The notes beneath the pieces are model-generated. The model had not been told where the DNA came from. It worked only from the letters and a program-made list of their open reading frames with translations, and did no database searches. The position numbers and the translations under genes were made by a program. This document shows positions 61,996-64,000 of a DNA stretch of 64,000 nt, in pieces; the stretch's first letter is position 1, and each line of letters starts with the position of its first letter. This stretch comes from Azospirillum brasilense (lineage in GTDB: Bacteria > Pseudomonadota > Alphaproteobacteria > Azospirillales > Azospirillaceae): contig NZ_VITH01000008.1 in the NCBI RefSeq assembly GCF_007827815.1, forward strand, positions 1-64,000. Direction: 5' to 3'.

Positions 61996-62136
61996 CAGGC
62001 AGGCTCCGTTGTGCGCAGCGGCAAACAGCACGAACGGACTGCATTCAACCCGAAACCGGGGCAACCCGCCAGCGTTCCTTGCGGGTTGCGCTGGTTTACC
62101 GCGCCGGAACAAGCCGTTCCGGCGCGGTTGTGAGCA

Positions 62137-62919
62137 TCAGTGGTTCAGGATCTGGCTGAGGAACAGCTTCGTCCGGTCCGACTGCGGGTGGTTGAAGAAC
62201 TCGTTGGGCGTGTTCTGCTCGACGATCTCGCCGCGGTCCATGAAGATGACGCGGTCGGCGACCGACTTGGCGAAGCCCATCTCGTGCGTCACGCAGAGCA
62301 TGGTCATGCCGTCCTCGGCCAGACCGATCATGACGTCCAGCACCTCCTTGACCATCTCGGGGTCGAGCGCCGAGGTCGGCTCGTCGAACAGCATGACCTT
62401 CGGGCTCATGCACAGCGAGCGGGCAATGGCGACGCGCTGCTGCTGCCCGCCGGAGAGCTGGCCGGGGTACTTGTGCGCCTGCTCGGCGATGCGCACCCGC
62501 TTCAGGTAGCGCATCGCCATCTCCTCCGCCTCGGCCTTCGGCTTCTTGCGGACCCAGATGGGGGCGAGCGTGCAATTCTCCAGCACGGTCAGGTGCGGGA
62601 ACAGGTTGAAGTGCTGGAACACCATGCCGACTTCGCGGCGGACCAGTTCGATGTTCTTCAGGTTGCCGGTCAGCTCGATGCCGTCGACGACGATGGAGCC
62701 CTTCTGGTGCTCCTCAAGCCGGTTCAGGCAGCGGATCATGGTCGACTTGCCGGAGCCCGAGGGGCCGCAGATCACGATCCGCTCTCCCTTGGCGACCGAC
62801 AGGTCGATGTTCTTCAGGACGTGGAACTCGCCGTACCATTTGTGCACGCCCTGGCACTGGATGATCGGCTCCCCCTGGGGGAAGCTGCGCGCGGCGCCGG
62901 CGGTTTGGGTCATGGTCAT
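62137..62919 (-). CDS. aapP: General amino-acid ABC transporter ATP-binding protein AapP
   Basis: 260-residue ABC ATPase of the polar amino-acid family. Walker [14 protein letters not shown]-loop [14 protein letters not shown], signature [15 protein letters not shown], Walker [18 protein letters not shown]-loop [12 protein letters not shown] 62919 follows GGGAAAAGAG. It is 16 bases after the permease gene and works with AapJ, AapQ and AapM (or the equivalent BztABCD system). Confidence 0.93.
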   Translation of the reverse strand: MTMTQTAGAARSFPQGEPIIQCQGVHKWYGEFHVLKNIDLSVAKGERIVICGPSGSGKSTMIRCLNRLEEHQKGSIVVDGIELTGNLKNIELVRREVGMVFQHFNLFPHLTVLENCTLAPIWVRKKPKAEAEEMAMRYLKRVRIAEQAHKYPGQLSGGQQQRVAIARSLCMSPKVMLFDEPTSALDPEMVKEVLDVMIGLAEDGMTMLCVTHEMGFAKSVADRVIFMDRGEIVEQNTPNEFFNHPQSDRTKLFLSQILNH

Positions 62920-62935
62920 CTCTTTTCCCTCTCCC

Positions 62936-64000
62936 TCAGCGACGGTGACCGCGACGCAGGTCGCGTTCAAGCTTTTGGCTGTATTTGGACATCGAGAAGC
63001 AGAACACCCAGTAGATCACGCCGATGAACAGGTAGGCCTCGCGGTAGAAGCCGCGCCAGGCCGGGTCGGACAGCGCCGCCTTGGCCGTGCCCAGCAGGTC
63101 GTAGAGGCCGATGATGATGACCAGCGACGTGTCCTTGAAGAAGCTGATGAAGGTGTTCACCAGCGGCGGGATGGAGATGGCGAGCGCCTGCGGCAGGATG
63201 ATCTTGCCCATCGCCTGCCAGTAGTTCAGGCCGAGAGCGTCTGCCGCCTCGTACTGGCCTTTTGGAATGGCCTGCAGACCGCCGCGGATCGCTTCCGCCA
63301 TGTAGGCGGCGGCGAACATGATGAAGGCGATCTGGGCGCGCAGCAGCTTGTCGAAGTTCACGCCGGTCGGCAGGAACAGCGGGAACATCACCGACGCCAT
63401 GAACAGCAGGCTGATCAGCGGCACGCCGCGGATCAGCTCGATGTAGGTCACCGAGATGACGCGGATGGCCGGAAGCTGCGACCGTCGGCCGAGCGCCAGC
63501 AGGACCGACGCCGGGAAGGCCACGGACAGGCCGACCACCGAGAGCATCAGCGTCAGCGGCAGGCCGCCCCACAGCGTGTTCTCGACATAGGTCAGGCCCA
63601 GAACGCCGCCCCACATCAGCACGCCCACCGCGGTCAGGCCGGCGATCCAGACGAGGCCCAGCCAGGGCTTCCAGAAACGGCGGTCGCAGCTCGCCAGCAC
63701 CAGCGCGATGATGATCACGATGGTGATCAGCGGCCGCCACTGCTCGTCGTATGGGAAGGTGCCGAACATGACGAAGCGCAGCTTCTCGCTGACGAAGGTC
63801 CAGCAGGCGCCGCCCTCCTGCCGGCACACCTGGGGCGGCGTGCCGAAGCTGTTGGCGCTGAAGATCAGCCAGTCGAGAAGCGGCGGGATCGCCTTGAACA
63901 GCAGCCAGGCGATCAGGATCGTCAGGAGCGCGTTGTACCAAGTGTTGAACAGGTTGTTGCGCAGCCACGCCACGGGGCCGACGGTGTTGGCCGGCGGACG
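62936..64000 (-). CDS. aapM: General amino-acid ABC transporter permease AapM (5' end outside window)
   Basis: The frame is open to the window edge: residues before the first in-window GTG read RPPANTVGP, so the start lies beyond 64000. It has about eight hydrophobic segments and the EAA loop with [54 protein letters not shown] is typical of AapM/BztC. Partner permease aapQ and binding protein aapJ should lie further right on the chromosome. Confidence 0.92.
   Translation of the reverse strand, partial: RPPANTVGPVAWLRNNLFNTWYNALLTILIAWLLFKAIPPLLDWLIFSANSFGTPPQVCRQEGGACWTFVSEKLRFVMFGTFPYDEQWRPLITIVIIIALVLASCDRRFWKPWLGLVWIAGLTAVGVLMWGGVLGLTYVENTLWGGLPLTLMLSVVGLSVAFPASVLLALGRRSQLPAIRVISVTYIELIRGVPLISLLFMASVMFPLFLPTGVNFDKLLRAQIAFIMFAAAYMAEAIRGGLQAIPKGQYEAADALGLNYWQAMGKIILPQALAISIPPLVNTFISFFKDTSLVIIIGLYDLLGTAKAALSDPAWRGFYREAYLFIGVIYWVFCFSMSKYSQKLERDLRRGHRR

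Noticed and set aside
1-64000. CRISPR arrays, insertion sequences, integrases, phage or toxin-antitoxin genes
   Set aside because: No regularly spaced repeats, transposase motifs or integrase/toxin families were seen; the two tRNA genes have no attachment-site duplication or integrase nearby.

Overview
The window is a stretch of chromosome from a high-GC alphaproteobacterium, most likely Azospirillum (Rhodospirillales). This rests on gene content and order (the popZ-valS, pcm-rhodanese-tolC and ydcF-rlpA-dacA-tmk-holB-metG-tatD-MBL neighbourhoods, MucR next to HU, a globin-coupled chemoreceptor, AapM/AapP-type amino-acid transport) and on strong G/C preference at third codon positions. No database search was possible, so genus is an inference. 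There are no insertion sequences, phage genes, CRISPR arrays or secretion islands; this is core chromosome with a few accessory genes.

Layout. 1-160: end of an rRNA operon (3' end of 5S rRNA and its terminator). 199-2141: a YkgJ-like cysteine protein, an unknown methyltransferase-like protein and a FolM/pteridine-reductase-like SDR. 2142-2541: AT-rich, DnaA-box-containing region. 2542-7935: uvrC, pgsA and molybdenum-cofactor genes mobB-moeA-moaD-moaE. 8025-13760: a MORN protein, a LysE exporter, a secreted hydrolase, an unknown protein behind a Fur-like box, a GNAT enzyme, a 56-residue protein and a globin-coupled chemoreceptor. 13993-18611: rpoH with a long AT-rich leader, a PAT-type acetyltransferase, mucR and HU, terC and a nucleotidase-like HAD protein. 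18760-22677: a polysaccharide pyruvyl transferase, an FAD oxidoreductase and a ferric-reductase-like membrane flavoprotein.

23914-32439 is a polyamine island: puuB and puuA diverge, then potF-potG-potH-potI (putrescine-type ABC uptake) and aguA (agmatine deiminase). 32559-36140 holds an unknown T/Q/A-rich protein, a PP2C phosphatase facing a membrane-anchored DUF4384-like protein, and an LprI-like secreted protein. 36175-44355 is a minus-strand housekeeping run for envelope growth, dTTP supply, the clamp loader, methionyl-tRNA and quality-control hydrolases.

44516-52598: an HBM-type chemoreceptor, valS, popZ with a 22-proline run, then pcm-rhodanese-tolC. Two tRNA genes (Cys, Asn), each with a good sigma70-type promoter, lie at 52737-53185. 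53382-62136: small unknown proteins, an HtrA-like protein that has lost its catalytic triad, a NUDIX hydrolase, cysK, alaX, sseA, two GNATs, a DMT transporter and hisC. The window ends inside an amino-acid ABC transporter (aapP and truncated aapM).

No clearly new multi-gene system is visible. The best leads are the DnaA-box/AT-rich region before uvrC, the inactivated HtrA-like protein, the Fur-box-controlled unknown protein at 10810, the polyproline PopZ, the PP2C/DUF4384 pair and the hairpin leader of rpoH.
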